Part shown: positions 32,480 to 42,806 of the stretch, piece by piece
How positions within the stretch are numbered: the first letter of the stretch is position 1
Layout of the letters: each line of letters opens with the position of its first letter
Assembly (NCBI GenBank): GCA_050015355.1
Contig: JBEKBO010000010.1
Span: 1 to 64,000, forward strand
Reading direction: 5' to 3'
Origin: CAWBRT01 sp050015355
Lineage (GTDB): Bacteria; Acidobacteriota; Terriglobia; Terriglobales; Acidobacteriaceae
Length of the DNA stretch: 64,000 bases
Notes under the pieces: generated by a model
What the model saw: the letters and a program-made list of their open reading frames with translations, nothing else
The model's database searches: none
What the model was told of the DNA's origin: nothing
Translations under genes and position numbers: made by a program

Positions 32480-33418
32480 CTATCGCGGAATCGGAGCCGG
32501 CACCGGCTTGCCCGCGAAGTATGCTTCCAGATTGGCGAATGCCAGGTCTCCCATGGCCTGCCGCGTCTGAGCCGTGCCGCTGGCAATATGAGGCGTCAGC
32601 ACAACATTGTCCATCGTCAGCAGCTCCGCCGGAACATTCGGCTCATCGGCAAAGACATCCATCGCTGCGCCGCGAATGGTGTGTTTGCTCAACGCATCTA
32701 TCAGCGCGGCTTCATCGACCAGCGAGCCGCGAGCGATGTTGATCAGGAACCCTTCCGGGCCAAGCGCGTTCAGAACAGCGGCGTTCACCAACCCGCGGGT
32801 CGTCGGTCCACCGTAGGCGGCGGCAACCAGGAAATCCGTGTTGGCGGCGAGGTCGAGCAATGAAGCGTAATAGCGGTAGCTCACGCCCGGTTTTTCGCTC
32901 AGATCGGTGTAGGCGATCCTCATCCCGAATCCTTCGGCGCGGCGCGCAACCGCGCTGCCGATTCGTCCCAATCCGATGATGCCCAGCCGGCTGCCGCTTA
33001 CCTTGCGAGCCAGCCGGTAAGCGCCGGCCTTCCAACTGCCGTTACGAAGGAATCGCTCGGCCGCTGGAATTTCACGCGCAACCGACAAGATCAGCCCCAG
33101 GCAAAGATCCGCGACATCATCGGTCAGCACATCGGGCGTGTGGGTGACGACGATGCCGCGCTCATGCGCAGCCTGGACGTCGATTCCGTCGTAGCCAACG
33201 CCGAACACCGAAATAATCTCCAGTGCCGGAAGCCGCGCGATGAACTCGCGCGTCACCGTCGATATGGCTCTGGCGGCTATACCGCGTACTTTTTTGGCGA
33301 GCGAAACAAAGGCGGCGGGATCCAACTGCTGGACGCGATCGTGAAACGAAAAAGCCGCGCGCAGGCGATCTTCGTAAAAAGCGGGCAGCTTGTCGACCGC
33401 AAGAATGTCGGGTTTCAT
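32480..33418 (-). CDS. D-isomer-specific 2-hydroxyacid dehydrogenase (glyoxylate/hydroxypyruvate-reductase-like)
   Basis: 312 residues from MKPDILAVDK, with AGGAG nine bases upstream. NAD-binding motif GIIGLGRIGSAVARRAEGFG near residue 148. The catalytic triad is in place: Arg in NIARGSLVDE, Glu in VFADEPNVP, His in LTPHIASGT. It interconverts a 2-keto acid and a D-2-hydroxy acid with NAD(P)H. The missing Gly-rich N-terminal signature of PGDH and the short length favour a glyoxylate or hydroxypyruvate reductase type. Confidence 0.9.
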   Translation of the reverse strand: MKPDILAVDKLPAFYEDRLRAAFSFHDRVQQLDPAAFVSLAKKVRGIAARAISTVTREFIARLPALEIISVFGVGYDGIDVQAAHERGIVVTHTPDVLTDDVADLCLGLILSVAREIPAAERFLRNGSWKAGAYRLARKVSGSRLGIIGLGRIGSAVARRAEGFGMRIAYTDLSEKPGVSYRYYASLLDLAANTDFLVAAAYGGPTTRGLVNAAVLNALGPEGFLINIARGSLVDEAALIDALSKHTIRGAAMDVFADEPNVPAELLTMDNVVLTPHIASGTAQTRQAMGDLAFANLEAYFAGKPVPAPIPR

Positions 33419-33733
33419 GGTTCCAGGCTCCTGGATTCGAGTCGGGCAAGCACCTAGTCGGCGACGGTGGCCATTCGCCACCCGTTGCAGCCGCAGAGGT
33501 CCGTGAATTCATTGTTCTTCCTTCAGTGTACCAAGCGAACCTGCGCGAGAGCCCGGGCCGTGAGCGTGCGCGAATGTGCCGGTTTCTGCTCACCTCAGCC
33601 GAGCACAAACCTTGCTTCCGTTTTCCGCATCTGTTTAATAGCGCTACAAGTTATGAGCCCACAAGGGACTGCGCTAGCTATTGCAGCGGATGGGATGACC
33701 GTCGCCCACCTTTTCACAATCAAATAGGGATCG

Positions 33734-35557
33734 ATGGCACACGGCAAAAACAGTTTCTGGAGCGGGTGGCACGAACGCCTGGCGGCGCTCGGCCAGATTC
33801 CGCCTGTCCTGAAAATCGTGTGGGAGTCCGGGCCGGCGGTCGTCACCTTCGGCATCATCGTCCGGGTTTTCAGCGCTCTGCTGCCGATTGCTCTGCTAGG
33901 CGTCAGCAAGCTGATTATAGACAACATCGTCAACGTCGTCGCGCATCACCAGCCGGTCTCCAACCGATTCTGGTGGCTGGTGGCGGCGGAATTCGCGCTG
34001 GCGGTGACGAGCAGCATAGTCACGCGCATTCTTGATTACCTGGACTCGCTGTTGGCTGACAAGTACACGCGCCACGTCAGCATTGCCGTGCTGAGCCACG
34101 CGGCGCAGTTGGACGTGATTGCCTACGAGGACCCGGTGTTCTATGACCGGCTCGAGCGCGCTCGCGTGCAGGCGACAGACCGGCTTGGGATGATTCAGTC
34201 CATTGGCCGGCTGGTGCAGCAGGTGATCACGACGCTTTCGCTGTCGATCTCCATTGTTTACTTTTCTCCATGGCTGCTGCTGGTTTTGATCGCTGGAGTG
34301 ATTCCCGCTTTTCTCGGAGAAAGTCACTTTGCGTTTCTCGGTTATGCCAAGAACTTCCGGCAAACTCCCATCCGGCGGCAACTCGATTACCTGCGCATCC
34401 TGGGGGGCAGCAAGGAAGCCGCCAAGGAGCTAAAGCTATTCGGACTGAGCGGCTTCATCACCGGGCGGTTTGCGAAACTTTCCGACGAAATCTATCGCGA
34501 GAACGTCGCGCTCTCCCGGCTGCGATTGCTGGCCGGAATGTTCCTGTCGGTTCTCGGAACGCTCGGCTATTACGCCGCGTACGCGTGGGTAATCTGGCGT
34601 ACTCTGTTGGGCATTCTCTCGGTTGGCACCTTGTACTTTCTGGCGGGCGCAATTCTGCAGGCAAGCAACAACATTCAGCAGATCTTCTCGACTCTGTCCG
34701 GCATCGCGGACCAGGCGCTGTTTCTGACCGACCTGCTTGAGTTCTTCCAGATGGAGCCGACCATCCGCTCCAAGCCGGACGCGCTGCCTGCGCCGCGGCC
34801 CATTGTGCGCGGCTTCGAGTTCCGAAACGTCTCGTTCCATTACCCCGGCAGCGACAGACTCATTCTGCAGGGTCTCGATTTTCATTTGCGCCCCGGCGAG
34901 CGGGTGGCGCTGATCGGCGAGAACGGACAGGGAAAGACCACCATCGTCAAGTTGATCACCCGCCTCTACGATCCCACCGAGGGAGAGATTCTCCTCGACG
35001 GGGTCGATCTCCGGGAATACAGCCTCGAAGATCTGTACAAGGAAATCGGGGTCATCTTTCAGGATTTCATGCGTTACGAAATGACCGCGCGCGAAAATAT
35101 CGCGGTCGGACGGATTGAGCAGCTTGAGGATCTGAATTTGATTCGGGCCGCCGCCCACAAGAGCCTGGCCGATGAGGTGATCGCGAAGCTCTCCGGCGGC
35201 TACGAGCAGATGTTGGGAAGGCGCTTTAACGATGGCGTGGATCTCTCCGGCGGCGAGTGGCAGAAGCTGGCGCTGGCACGTGCTTATCTTCGCGACGCAC
35301 AACTGCTTGTGCTGGACGAACCGACAGCCGCACTGGACGCACGCAGCGAAGCTGAAGTTTTCGAGCGATTCGCCGAACTCACGCAGGCCAAGATGGCGCT
35401 GTTCATTTCGCACCGTTTCTCAACCGTGCGCATGGCCGACCGCATCGTCGTGCTCGCCGATGGACAGATTGCCGAAGACGGCAGTCATGGCCAGTTGATA
35501 GCGCTTGGCGGACGCTACGCCGAATTATTTGAATTGCAGGCCGCCAGCTACCGGTAA
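33734..35557 (+). CDS. ABC exporter, fused permease and ATPase (NdvA/ChvA-like by context)
   Basis: 607 residues. The membrane part (1-340) has six helices (LPIALLGVSKLIIDNIVNVV first). The ATPase (360-605) has Walker A GENGQGKTT, Q-loop VIFQDFMRYEMT, signature LSGGEWQKLALAR, Walker B LLVLDEPTAALD and H-loop FISHRF. Half-transporters of this size work as homodimers, like MsbA and NdvA. It ends 14 bases before a cyclic-beta-glucan-synthase-like gene, the same pairing as ndvA-ndvB/chvA-chvB in rhizobia, so export of the glucan product is the best guess. The ATPase itself is not diagnostic of substrate. Confidence 0.88.
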   Translation: MAHGKNSFWSGWHERLAALGQIPPVLKIVWESGPAVVTFGIIVRVFSALLPIALLGVSKLIIDNIVNVVAHHQPVSNRFWWLVAAEFALAVTSSIVTRILDYLDSLLADKYTRHVSIAVLSHAAQLDVIAYEDPVFYDRLERARVQATDRLGMIQSIGRLVQQVITTLSLSISIVYFSPWLLLVLIAGVIPAFLGESHFAFLGYAKNFRQTPIRRQLDYLRILGGSKEAAKELKLFGLSGFITGRFAKLSDEIYRENVALSRLRLLAGMFLSVLGTLGYYAAYAWVIWRTLLGILSVGTLYFLAGAILQASNNIQQIFSTLSGIADQALFLTDLLEFFQMEPTIRSKPDALPAPRPIVRGFEFRNVSFHYPGSDRLILQGLDFHLRPGERVALIGENGQGKTTIVKLITRLYDPTEGEILLDGVDLREYSLEDLYKEIGVIFQDFMRYEMTARENIAVGRIEQLEDLNLIRAAAHKSLADEVIAKLSGGYEQMLGRRFNDGVDLSGGEWQKLALARAYLRDAQLLVLDEPTAALDARSEAEVFERFAELTQAKMALFISHRFSTVRMADRIVVLADGQIAEDGSHGQLIALGGRYAELFELQAASYR

Positions 35558-35571
35558 TTTTTTGGACTCAT

Positions 35572-38500
35572 ATGCCGCAGAACCCTCACGTTGAATTGGC
35601 CGAAGCTTCCGAAAGATTCTTCGGCTCCGTCGGGCAGGATGGCGCTCACGATGCCGCACTGATAGTGGCTCGCGCCGCCGCATGTGCCCGGTCGCTGGTC
35701 TGGCTGCCGGACGTCCGGGCCCCGCGGGGCTTCGCGGAGCGATTGCAAATGCTGGCTCGCGAGCTAGGCAAACTGGTTGCCGTTCTAGAGAAGCCTTCGG
35801 AGACGGGCGACTCGGAGGAGTGGCGTTGTCTCCGCGATAACGTTCACCTGCTGCGCTCGATGGCGGCCAGGCTGCCGGAAGCGGAGCGCACACTTGCATC
35901 ATTGCCTAACGTGGTGGCAGACAATGGGCAGGTCGGGCCCCGCGTCATTGCCATCGCCGAAGACCTATTCAGTTCTCTGGCCAATCGTTTTGTCGACTCT
36001 GACGTGAGCACGTATTTGCGCGCATTTCAGGGCGTAACTGTCCTCCCACTGAAAGAACTGCAAGCGCTGCCGGCGGCCTTCAACGCGGTGTTGCTGGAGC
36101 GAATCGCGACACTTTCCCGCCTCCTGATGGCAAATAAAGAAGCGGCGGGAACACGCATCTGCATTCACAGCTTGCGGGAGATCGCCCAGGCGCCCTGGAG
36201 GGAGTTGCTTGAGCCTCTGATCGTTTTTGATCAGGTGCTGCGGCAGGACCCGGCAGGTGCGTACGCGCATATGGATGTTGACACGCGGGAGATGTACCGG
36301 CGTGCCGTGATCCATCTGGCGGCACACTCGGACTGCTCGGAGTTGGAGATTGCCCAGCAGGCGCTTGCCCTCGCGCGCGAGTCGCAACGGCAAAGCGAGG
36401 CCGATCCTCGCGTCGCCGTTCGCCGTTCGCATGTGGGCTATTACCTGATTGCCGAGGGCAGGGAAGTGCTGCGCAGACGCGCCGGTGTGCATCTCCCCTG
36501 GAACGAGCAGGCGCAGGAGCTTCTACGCCGCTACGCGGATGAGTTTTACCTCAGCGGCATTGAAGTGCTGACGTTCGCGATCGTGATCGCCATCATCTGG
36601 CGCGGTATCGAGGTCTACTCGCTTTCCGCGATCTTTTTTTGCGTGCTGGCGCTGCTTCTTCCCAGCAGCCAGAGCGCGGTTGAAGTGATGAATTACCTGG
36701 TCACTTCGCTGCTGCCGCCGCGCATTCTGCCCAAGCTGGATTTCCAGAATGGCATCCCGGACGACTGTCTCACCGTGGTCGCGGTGCCGACATTGCTGCT
36801 CGACGAAAAACAGGTGCGGCGGTTGGTGAACGATCTGGAGGTCCGCTATGTCGGCAACATGAGCGCAAATCTGCACTTTGCGCTGCTGACGGATCTGCCC
36901 GATTCCGCCTCGCCTCCCAGTGAAGGCGATCCTCTGGTCTACCTCTGCGGCAAACTCATTCGCGGACTCAACGACAAATATCGCGGAAACGGCGCCGGCA
37001 CTTTTGCCATGTTCCACCGCGATCGCGTTTATAACCCTCGCGAAGGCGTATGGATGGGCTGGGAGCGCAAGCGCGGCAAGCTGCTTGACTTCAATAAGCT
37101 GATTCTTGGCGACTACGACAGCTTTCCTTACAAAGCCGGCAACCTTTCGATTCTGCCGCGCGTTCGCTACGTCCTGACGCTGGATTCGGATACGGAACTG
37201 CCTCGCGGAACGGCGCAGCGGCTGATCGGCGCGCTTGCGCATCCGTTGTGCCAGGCCATTATCGATCCCGAGCGCAATGTGGTGGTCGAAGGTTTTGGAA
37301 TTCTTCAACCGCGCGTCGGAGTGAGCGTCCAGAGCGCGGCCCAATCGCGGCTGGCCTCGATCTATTCCGGGCAGACGGGGTTCGACATTTACACGCGCGC
37401 GATTTCCGACGTCTATCAGGAGCTGTACGGCGAAGGCACCTTCGTCGGCAAGGGTCTCTATGAAGTCCGCACACTGCACAAAGTTCTCGACCATCGTTTC
37501 CCGCGCAACGCGCTTCTTAGTCACGATTTGATCGAGGGGGCCTATGCGCGCGCGGGATTCGTGAGCGATGCCCAGGTGATTGACGATTATCCATCGCACT
37601 ACCGCGCTTACATGAGGCGTAAACATCGTTGGCTGCGGGGAGACTGGCAGATCGCAGAGTGGCTGTTTCCGCGGGTCCCCGACGAGAGCGGCAACCGTGT
37701 CCCCAATCCAATCTCGTTCATCTCGCGCTGGAAGATTCTCGACAACCTGCGGCGGAGCCTGATCGAGATTGCGATTTTTGTGCTCCTGGTCCTGGGATGG
37801 ACGGTGCTTCCCGGGCGCCCGCTCTACTGGACCGCCGTCACGCTCGCCATCCTGTTTGTTCCGCCGTGGGTGCAGTTTGCGTTCGGGGTGGTGCGGGCCG
37901 CGCTCTCCGCCAGCCTGAGCGGCATTGCAGATGCCATGGCTTCGCTTGGGACAGCACTCGTCAGTGTTGTGCTGACGCTTACCTTCCTGCAGCACAATGC
38001 CTTGGTTTCCGTGGATGCTATTTGGCGGACGCTGTATCGCCGCATGGTTTCACGCCGGCGCATGCTGGAATGGGAAACCGCCGAGGAAGCCGAGATGGGC
38101 AAACGCAAGCGCTCTCCGGCTGATTGGTACCTGATCTTGACGCCGGCGGTCGCGTTGGGTATAGGGGTGCTTGTCTACTGCGTTCACCGCCAAGCCCATC
38201 TCCAGGCGTTGGCCACGGCCTTGCCCATCCTGCTGCTTTGGGCGGGCAGCAAGCTGATTTCGTTGTGGCTTGACCGGCCGTTTCGTCCCGTTCGCAATAT
38301 GCCTTCCAGGAAGGATCGGCAGTTTTTGCGCCGCCTCGCCCTGCGCACGTGGCGCTACTTTGCCGAGTTCAGCACCGAGGAGCACAACTGGCTGGTGCCG
38401 GATAACGTGCAAGAGCAACCGTTGAAGATCGCGCCGCGGATATCTCCGACCAATCTTGCGTTCCTCCTGAATGCGCGGCAGGTCGCTTGCGAAATGGGCT

Positions 38501-40092
38501 ATCTCACGGTTCCGGAGTTTGCGTCGCAGAGCCGCAAGACGCTGGAAACGATGGCTCGCATGCAAACCTATCGCGGGCATCTGCTGAATTGGTACGACAC
38601 CAGAACGTTGTCGCCGATGGAGCCGCGCTTCGTCTCCACGGTGGATAGCGGGAACCTTGCGTCGGCGCTGGTTGCCCTGAAGAACGGAACTGCCGCGTTG
38701 CTCGACAAGCCGTTGTTGTCGCCCACATTGGCGGACGGCTACGACGATTACATAGGTGTGCTGCGCGAATTGCGGGCGGCTCCGCGCAAGATGCTCAAGG
38801 CCCTCCGGCGGCAGCAGAAGATGCCATGGCTGGAACGCCTGCTCGCACCGGCCTTTCCATCGGCAGCTTCAGGCGATCGACCGGCAAAAATCGCGCCTTC
38901 CTGGTTCGAGGTACAACTCGCGGCCCGCGAGGAGTGCAACCGGAAGATGATCGCCGACTACATGCCGTGGCTGCTGCCGCAGTTCGAATCTCTTTACCGC
39001 CATCCCGCATTTGCATTCCTGAAGGAAGCACATGGAATCTCCCTGGCTCGATTGCCGGCGGCAATCACGCTTCTGAGCACGCGTCTTGAAGAGATCGCAG
39101 CCAGCTATTCTCTCTCGATCGACATGCAGAGCTGCTGCCGGCAACTAACGCAACTCTTGCCGGCTGCACACGAAAATTCCACTCGGCTCGTTGGTGAATT
39201 GCAGTCGCTTGCCGAGGACGCCGGGAACTGGTTTTCGAAAATGTCTTTCGGCTTTTTGCTGGAGCGGCGCCGCAAGCTCCTCTCGATAGGATATGAAGTT
39301 GAGAGTGGTACGCTGCACCAGGCGTGCTACGACCTGCTCGCTTCCGAGTCGCGCATTGCGACGTTCGTCGCGATTGCCAAGGGCGACATCCCGCAGGAGA
39401 TCTGGTTCCTGCTCGGCCGGGGCTATCTTATCGCGGGAGGCCGTCCGGTTCTAGCCTCCTGGACAGGAACTATGTTCGAGTACCTGATGCCGGCGATCTG
39501 GATGCGCTCCTATCCGGACACCCTGCTCAGACGTTCCGCGGAGGGCGCCATTCGGGCTCAGCAGTCGTATGCGGCTCGAAAAGGAGTTCCGTGGGGAATT
39601 TCCGAATCCGCTTATAACCGCGTCGACGAAGCTGGCAATTACGGATACCGCGCCTTCGGCGTTCCACAACTGGCGCTGCAGAAGGAAGATTCCAAAGCTC
39701 TCGTGGTGGCGCCGTATGCCTCAATCTTGGCTGTGGGATTCGATTCCGCAAGCGCTCTCAGTAACCTGCGATGGATGACGAAGCACGGCTGGTTGGGCGC
39801 GTACGGCTTCTATGAGGCTGCCGACTTCACTCCGGTGCGCAGCCGCTCGCGTTGGCGCCGCTTTGAACTGGTTAAGTCATGGATGGCGCACCACGAGGGT
39901 ATGAGCCTGCTGTCGATTGCCAACGTGCTGGATGATGGCATAGTGCAGCGCTGGTTCCACGGCGATCCGCGGGTGCAGGCGACCGAGTTGCTCTTGCACG
40001 AGCGCCCGATTGTGAAGAAGCGCTCAGCGCCCCTGCTGCGATGGCCGGTACTATCGTTTCGAAGCGGCAGCAGGGAGAAAAAGACCGCTTAG
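35572..40092 (+). CDS. Cyclic beta-1,2-glucan-synthase-like enzyme (GT84 plus glycoamylase-like domain) lacking GH94
   Basis: 1506 residues against about 2800 for NdvB/ChvB. Order: N-terminal helical part; membrane helices near 335-385; GT84 transferase with LTLDSDTELPRG near 536, LLSHDLIEGAY near 645 and RRKHRWLRGDWQ near 681; further helices at about 725-775 and 850-900; then a glycoamylase-like domain (pfam10091; called GH189 in these synthases) with SYAARKGVPWGISESAYNRV and VVAPYASILAVGF, about 1280-1480. It stops there without the GH94 phosphorylase that trims chain length in classical enzymes. I infer inner-membrane synthesis and possibly cyclisation of beta-1,2-glucan. It follows the ABC exporter directly. 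Confidence 0.85.
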   Translation: MPQNPHVELAEASERFFGSVGQDGAHDAALIVARAAACARSLVWLPDVRAPRGFAERLQMLARELGKLVAVLEKPSETGDSEEWRCLRDNVHLLRSMAARLPEAERTLASLPNVVADNGQVGPRVIAIAEDLFSSLANRFVDSDVSTYLRAFQGVTVLPLKELQALPAAFNAVLLERIATLSRLLMANKEAAGTRICIHSLREIAQAPWRELLEPLIVFDQVLRQDPAGAYAHMDVDTREMYRRAVIHLAAHSDCSELEIAQQALALARESQRQSEADPRVAVRRSHVGYYLIAEGREVLRRRAGVHLPWNEQAQELLRRYADEFYLSGIEVLTFAIVIAIIWRGIEVYSLSAIFFCVLALLLPSSQSAVEVMNYLVTSLLPPRILPKLDFQNGIPDDCLTVVAVPTLLLDEKQVRRLVNDLEVRYVGNMSANLHFALLTDLPDSASPPSEGDPLVYLCGKLIRGLNDKYRGNGAGTFAMFHRDRVYNPREGVWMGWERKRGKLLDFNKLILGDYDSFPYKAGNLSILPRVRYVLTLDSDTELPRGTAQRLIGALAHPLCQAIIDPERNVVVEGFGILQPRVGVSVQSAAQSRLASIYSGQTGFDIYTRAISDVYQELYGEGTFVGKGLYEVRTLHKVLDHRFPRNALLSHDLIEGAYARAGFVSDAQVIDDYPSHYRAYMRRKHRWLRGDWQIAEWLFPRVPDESGNRVPNPISFISRWKILDNLRRSLIEIAIFVLLVLGWTVLPGRPLYWTAVTLAILFVPPWVQFAFGVVRAALSASLSGIADAMASLGTALVSVVLTLTFLQHNALVSVDAIWRTLYRRMVSRRRMLEWETAEEAEMGKRKRSPADWYLILTPAVALGIGVLVYCVHRQAHLQALATALPILLLWAGSKLISLWLDRPFRPVRNMPSRKDRQFLRRLALRTWRYFAEFSTEEHNWLVPDNVQEQPLKIAPRISPTNLAFLLNARQVACEMGYLTVPEFASQSRKTLETMARMQTYRGHLLNWYDTRTLSPMEPRFVSTVDSGNLASALVALKNGTAALLDKPLLSPTLADGYDDYIGVLRELRAAPRKMLKALRRQQKMPWLERLLAPAFPSAASGDRPAKIAPSWFEVQLAAREECNRKMIADYMPWLLPQFESLYRHPAFAFLKEAHGISLARLPAAITLLSTRLEEIAASYSLSIDMQSCCRQLTQLLPAAHENSTRLVGELQSLAEDAGNWFSKMSFGFLLERRRKLLSIGYEVESGTLHQACYDLLASESRIATFVAIAKGDIPQEIWFLLGRGYLIAGGRPVLASWTGTMFEYLMPAIWMRSYPDTLLRRSAEGAIRAQQSYAARKGVPWGISESAYNRVDEAGNYGYRAFGVPQLALQKEDSKALVVAPYASILAVGFDSASALSNLRWMTKHGWLGAYGFYEAADFTPVRSRSRWRRFELVKSWMAHHEGMSLLSIANVLDDGIVQRWFHGDPRVQATELLLHERPIVKKRSAPLLRWPVLSFRSGSREKKTA

Positions 40093-40139
40093 GCAGGCTG
40101 ATGACACAAGCTTGCTCGCTCGGATCGCTTGCGTCGCCG

Positions 40140-41501
40140 TCAGGATTTTTCCGGGGACGCATTGGGCCTGAACCCCGCCCGCCGCATGCCGCGCTGCGCC
40201 TCCGGACTCTTCATGAAGGTATCCCATACAAAACCAGTGCGCGCATTCTCAGCCATCAGCATTGTGATTCCGGTATCGATCCCGATCACATCGGTGTCAT
40301 ACCAATTCTTCAGTGGGTTGAAGGCGTTCACGAATCCGTAGCGGCTCCAGGCTGCTCCGTAGCGGTTTCTGATGGTCTTCAGGACGCGCATCGTCGCCTC
40401 CGGCAGAAACGGCAACGACCCTGCCGCGGCGCTGGGAACGACGGTCCCATCGATCGGACCCATACTGGGCGGGCCTCCCCAGATGACATAACCTTTCTGC
40501 GAATCCGATGCGGTAATTCCCCACAAGTCATCGCCGTAATCAGGAAACTGCGCTGCCAGCTCGAGGCAGAAATGGCGATGGACATCGGTCGCGATGATCG
40601 AGTTCTGAAAGTAATCGGCATATTGATCGCGCTTGCCGCGAAAATCAAACCAGGCTTGGGAGTACTGGTGCACAAACAAAGGCGCGAACGAACCGATGTA
40701 TCGAAGCCCGTCGTACTCAAAGGTCGTTCGCTTCCACGCCTTCCAGGTTTCGACGCGCAAGGGATGGATCGCAGATCCCAAGCCGAGCAGGTACATCATC
40801 ATCAGCTCGCTGTAGTAGTCCCATCGATAAGGCAGAAAGCCGACTTCCGGTGTCCAGCCGTGCGGCAGCAGCGAGGTGTCTTCGGAGAGCCAGGTCCAGT
40901 CGACGCGCTCGAGAATCTGGCTTGCCAGGCGACGGATCTCCGGATGGCGGAAGTGCTCCCGGCAGGTGAGCACTCCGCATAGCAGAATCGCGGTGTCTAC
41001 CGATGAAACCTCCGAATCCCAAATCCTTTCACCCGTCTCAACGTTGGCCCAGTGGAAGAAGAATCCGCGATGAATGGGCAGCTTCCTCCAGATGAAGCGC
41101 AAGGTCGCGAGCACACGCCCGCGTGCCTCGGCCAGCGAAACGTAGCCGCGCTTCTGTCCTATGCAGAGAGCGGTCAAGCCGAAACCGGTCGCGGCAATGC
41201 TCCCAACCAAGCCATCGCTCATCGTGCGCACGTTAACGCGATCTTTTACCAATCCGGTTTGCGGGTTGGCCTGCTCCCAAAAGAACAGAAAGTTTGCGCG
41301 CTCGATTTCTTCCAGCAGTTGCTCATCTTCGGCGACGAGGCGGCCGGGAACCGGCGTGGATGCCGGGCACGCGGCCGGTGGCGTCGCCGAAACCGGCAAC
41401 ATGCCACTGGCAGCCGGGATCGCAATCCCGAGTCTCACGATGTGACCCAGAAAACGCCGGCGCGAAATCCGGCTGAAGCTCGCAGTTTCTTCTTTCCGCA
41501 T
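40140..41501 (-). CDS. Tat-exported glycoamylase-like hydrolase (GH144-type, candidate beta-1,2-glucanase)
   Basis: 453 residues. A Tat signal (RISRRRFLGHIVRLGIAIPA) predicts folded export. The body is an alpha/alpha barrel of pfam10091: ANFLFFWEQANPQTGLVKDR, SIAATGFGLTALCI, a HQYSQAWFDFRGK segment, GITASDSQKGYVIWGGPP and the DGTVVPSAAAGSLPFLPE patch. Characterised relatives in GH144 are endo-beta-1,2-glucanases; most database entries say glucoamylase. It is convergent with the glucan synthase and clearly paralogous to the 42807 gene. Substrate inferred from family and context. Confidence 0.85.
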   Translation of the reverse strand: MRKEETASFSRISRRRFLGHIVRLGIAIPAASGMLPVSATPPAACPASTPVPGRLVAEDEQLLEEIERANFLFFWEQANPQTGLVKDRVNVRTMSDGLVGSIAATGFGLTALCIGQKRGYVSLAEARGRVLATLRFIWRKLPIHRGFFFHWANVETGERIWDSEVSSVDTAILLCGVLTCREHFRHPEIRRLASQILERVDWTWLSEDTSLLPHGWTPEVGFLPYRWDYYSELMMMYLLGLGSAIHPLRVETWKAWKRTTFEYDGLRYIGSFAPLFVHQYSQAWFDFRGKRDQYADYFQNSIIATDVHRHFCLELAAQFPDYGDDLWGITASDSQKGYVIWGGPPSMGPIDGTVVPSAAAGSLPFLPEATMRVLKTIRNRYGAAWSRYGFVNAFNPLKNWYDTDVIGIDTGITMLMAENARTGFVWDTFMKSPEAQRGMRRAGFRPNASPEKS

Positions 41502-41678
41502 CTTCTAATGGGATGACGGAAGTTGGGGGCGGGGTGATCCCAACAGGAGAGCACAATCGCGCATCAAGAGTTAGACCGGATTCGCGGAAGGTATATCCGA
41601 GGGGGAGCAGGGCGTTGATCGCTCCGGATACACCGACTCCGGAACCGCTCTAGCGGGTCACTCGAAGGTCCGAGGCAT

Positions 41679-42662
41679 ATGAGGGTAAGACGGAAGACCG
41701 CAATTCTCGCCGCTGTCGTGGCAGCCCTCGCGACAATCCTGGCATTGGTTCTTCTGCGTTCGTTCAAGCCGCGGCCAGTGATCCTGCAAGGCGCGGTCAT
41801 AGAGCAGGATGCTGACCCGAACAAGGAGCAGCCCATTGCCGGTGTCGACGTGACCGTCGCGAGCGAATCGGCATCGTACGCGGGCAGGTCGGACGCGGCA
41901 GGCTTCTTTCAGGTCACGCTTCCGCAGGGAGTTCGAGCGGGACAGGCACTCACGCTGACGTTCCGGCATTCCGGCTACCAGCCGCTGCAATTCAGCGAAC
42001 CTGCCGGGAATCGGCTTTACGTTGCCCGCATGATTCCAATTTCGCGGCAGGCTCTCCGCCCGGAAGATCGTCGCCCCGAAACGCTCGTCGCCAATCTTTC
42101 GGTGAGGTATGCCGTCAAAACCACTACGGCAGCCGAGGTCGGCAGCGCGGCAAAGACCTTCCAGGTGGTAAATGCCGGAAACGTGCCTTGCGATCAAAAA
42201 TCTCCGTGCTCTCCCGATGGGAGATGGAAGGCGGCCACCGGTTCCGGATCGCTCGACGCCGGCGAGGGAAACGAATTCCGCAACGTGAGAGTCTCCTGCA
42301 TTGCGGGCCCCTGTCCGTTCACCAGGATCGACCCTGCCCGCATTTCTAAAGGCGGCCACATGGTGACCGTGTCGGTCCTCAACTGGTCGGATACTGCTAC
42401 TTTCCTCATCGAGGCGGAAGTATTTCACCCCTGGGTTGCCGATCTGGTGCGCACTTCGTACCCGATTGTTTTTGGACAGGCGCTCAACTTCAGTCTTCCG
42501 GCCGAGGCCGAGGGGCCGAGCATCGAGGCCGACATCGGCGGCGAGCGCGTCGTTTTTCCTCTTGGCCCGAGTCTCTGCTTAAGCTGGGCCAATTGCACCC
42601 TCGGAGTTGAGCACGACGTCAGAACCTACCGATGTGAGCTCAAGCCCGGCTACCGTTTCTGA
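41679..42662 (+). CDS. Exported hypothetical protein with a carboxypeptidase-regulatory-like domain
   Basis: 327 residues. One membrane helix near the N-terminus (AAVVAALATILALVLL, 10-26) acts as anchor or signal. Residues 35-115 look like a CarboxypepD_reg-type beta sandwich (LQGAVIEQDADPNKEQPIAG, then SDAAGFFQVTLP). The rest is beta-rich with four cysteines (VPCDQKSPCS, VSCIAGPCPF) that could form disulfides. I do not recognise the C-terminal part. It sits between the two glycoamylase-like genes, divergent from the first, and may belong to the glucan locus. Confidence 0.7.
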   Translation: MRVRRKTAILAAVVAALATILALVLLRSFKPRPVILQGAVIEQDADPNKEQPIAGVDVTVASESASYAGRSDAAGFFQVTLPQGVRAGQALTLTFRHSGYQPLQFSEPAGNRLYVARMIPISRQALRPEDRRPETLVANLSVRYAVKTTTAAEVGSAAKTFQVVNAGNVPCDQKSPCSPDGRWKAATGSGSLDAGEGNEFRNVRVSCIAGPCPFTRIDPARISKGGHMVTVSVLNWSDTATFLIEAEVFHPWVADLVRTSYPIVFGQALNFSLPAEAEGPSIEADIGGERVVFPLGPSLCLSWANCTLGVEHDVRTYRCELKPGYRF

Positions 42663-42806
42663 CGACGGCCAGCCTTAGCCTCACCCTCGCGGAAGACCGA
42701 TACTTTCGCGGGCCTTTCTTGGAGATTCACCCTACTCCAAAACCGCAGCCGGCGCGGCACACTGAATGCTCGCAAACAGCTTTCAAGTTGTTCCGCCGCC
42801 ACTACG

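Noticed and set aside
35572..40092. Frameshift removing a GH94 domain from the glucan synthase
   Set aside because: The next gene starts on the opposite strand 48 bases later, leaving no room for a GH94 frame.
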